Shown here: positions 63,358 to 64,000 of the stretch, one piece after another
Layout: each line of letters opens with the position of its first letter
How positions within the stretch are numbered: the first letter of the stretch is position 1
From: Bifidobacterium panos
Lineage (GTDB): Bacteria > Actinomycetota > Actinomycetes > Actinomycetales > Bifidobacteriaceae
Reading direction: 5' to 3'
Assembly: GCF_012932445.1 (NCBI RefSeq)
Contig: NZ_JAAIIJ010000018.1
Coordinates: 1 to 64,000 of the forward strand
DNA: 64,000 bases
Notes under the pieces: model-generated
Database searches by the model: none
Told to the model about the DNA's origin: nothing
Seen by the model: the letters and a program-made list of their open reading frames with translations, nothing else
Made by a program: the position numbers and the translations under genes

Positions 63358-64000
63358 TTAATTTGTGTTGCTCGTTGTGGTTTTCGAAGTGGTGCTGCTG
63401 GTGGTCAGGTATTTGTTGTCGGGATTGCCGTAATCGTTGTTGATGGGAATCTGCGCGGTATCCAGATAGTTCTGCATGAAGTTCTTCCACGCCGACATCG
63501 CGATATAGGAACCGGTCCAGGAGGAGTAATACACGCCATTGATTCGCTTGTTGTCGAACGACACCGGCGTTTCGGCATTGCCCACGGCCACAAAGGTGGA
63601 CACCTGAGGCACGAACCCGGCCGTCAGCATGTAGGTGTCTTCGTTCGTTCCCGTCTTGGCGAAGGTCTTGCGCCCGTTGGCGAGCTGCGCGCCTGACGCA
63701 ATGCCGCGCGTCACGCCTTGGTTGAGCGCATACGCAGTGGTCTGGGCAATGGCCGGATCGATGGCCTGATGGCAATTCGCCGAAGGCACCTTGTATTCGT
63801 TGCCTGACTGGTCGGTCATCTTGGTGATGGCGATCGGGGTGCATTCCACGCCGTTGGCGGCGATGGTGGCGTACACATTCGCCATGGTCAGCGGCGACGC
63901 CTGCGCGGATCCGATGACCATCGAGGGCTGGAAGGACGTCTCGTCGTAAACGTCTTCCTTGCCTTGGATCGAGTTGTGATAGCCCATGTCCTTCGCGGCA
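63358..64000 (-). CDS. Class A penicillin-binding protein, C-terminal part
   Basis: The window cuts the gene; its frame is open at 64000. The visible 213 residues are the end of the transpeptidase domain: the KTG box in FAKTGTNEDTYMLTAG, GSAQASPLTMANVYATIAAN before it and WTGSYIAMSAWKNFM after it, ending in a Ser/Thr-rich tail. Such enzymes polymerise and cross-link peptidoglycan outside the membrane. The glycosyltransferase domain and start codon lie beyond the edge. Confidence 0.92.
   Translation of the reverse strand, partial: AAKDMGYHNSIQGKEDVYDETSFQPSMVIGSAQASPLTMANVYATIAANGVECTPIAITKMTDQSGNEYKVPSANCHQAIDPAIAQTTAYALNQGVTRGIASGAQLANGRKTFAKTGTNEDTYMLTAGFVPQVSTFVAVGNAETPVSFDNKRINGVYYSSWTGSYIAMSAWKNFMQNYLDTAQIPINNDYGNPDNKYLTTSSTTSKTTTSNTN

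Overview
The window reads as a chromosomal segment of a GC-rich actinomycete, almost certainly a Bifidobacterium. The evidence is the fused ribosomal operon order ending rpoA-rplQ-truA, long charged low-complexity tails on ribosomal proteins S3, S5 and L17, a galT-galK pair run by a DeoR regulator, and a giant InlB/List-Bact-repeat surface protein with an LASTG-type sorting signal. The species cannot be fixed from the sequence alone.

Layout. 1-980 is non-coding and packed with hairpins and degenerate tandem repeats. 982-9149 holds radA (+) facing the translation block nusA-infB-rbfA-truB-ribF (-). 9.2-11 kb has a lipoprotein gene, a hicAB toxin-antitoxin pair and tRNA-Ser(CGA). 11.1-14.2 kb has a transglutaminase-like protein and a fused circularly permuted ATP-grasp/alpha-E protein. 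14.4-31.7 kb is truA plus the complete S10-spc-alpha ribosomal superoperon (29 genes, all on -), broken between rplQ and truA by a decayed surface-protein fragment. 32.2-34.15 kb is recQ.

34.2-43.9 kb is an accessory island. It contains an orphan IS3-type OrfA, a 2,532-residue surface protein, and on both flanks families of hairpins whose stems change by paired substitutions while the loops stay identical. The same hairpin/poly-C/tandem-repeat arrangement lies at the left edge of the window, which predicts a second, paralogous surface gene just outside it.

43.98-50.3 kb carries mutY, trmL, a UPF0210/ACT-domain pair, two PIN-toxin operons meeting tail to tail with a 32-nt overlap, and a BrkB-like membrane protein. 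50.3-52.6 kb is a DUF4143-type AAA ATPase cassette bracketed by 109-bp direct repeats and preceded by four 33-bp repeats. 52.6-57.2 kb is a ROK-controlled locus that looks like D-allulose (psicose) or D-allose catabolism: repressor, hexulose-6-phosphate epimerase, ROK sugar kinase and MFS transporter. 57.3-60.7 kb is the Leloir set galK-galT-deoR. 60.8-63.2 kb has an unusual dihydroorotate dehydrogenase and an old-yellow-enzyme-type oxidoreductase. The right edge cuts a class A penicillin-binding protein.

Taken together, the ordinary translation and sugar genes are routine. The parts worth attention are the covarying hairpin families tied to the giant surface gene(s) and OrfA, the helically phased repeat arrays (10, 33 and 52 bp), the bracketed ATPase cassette, and the decayed surface gene inside the ribosomal operon.
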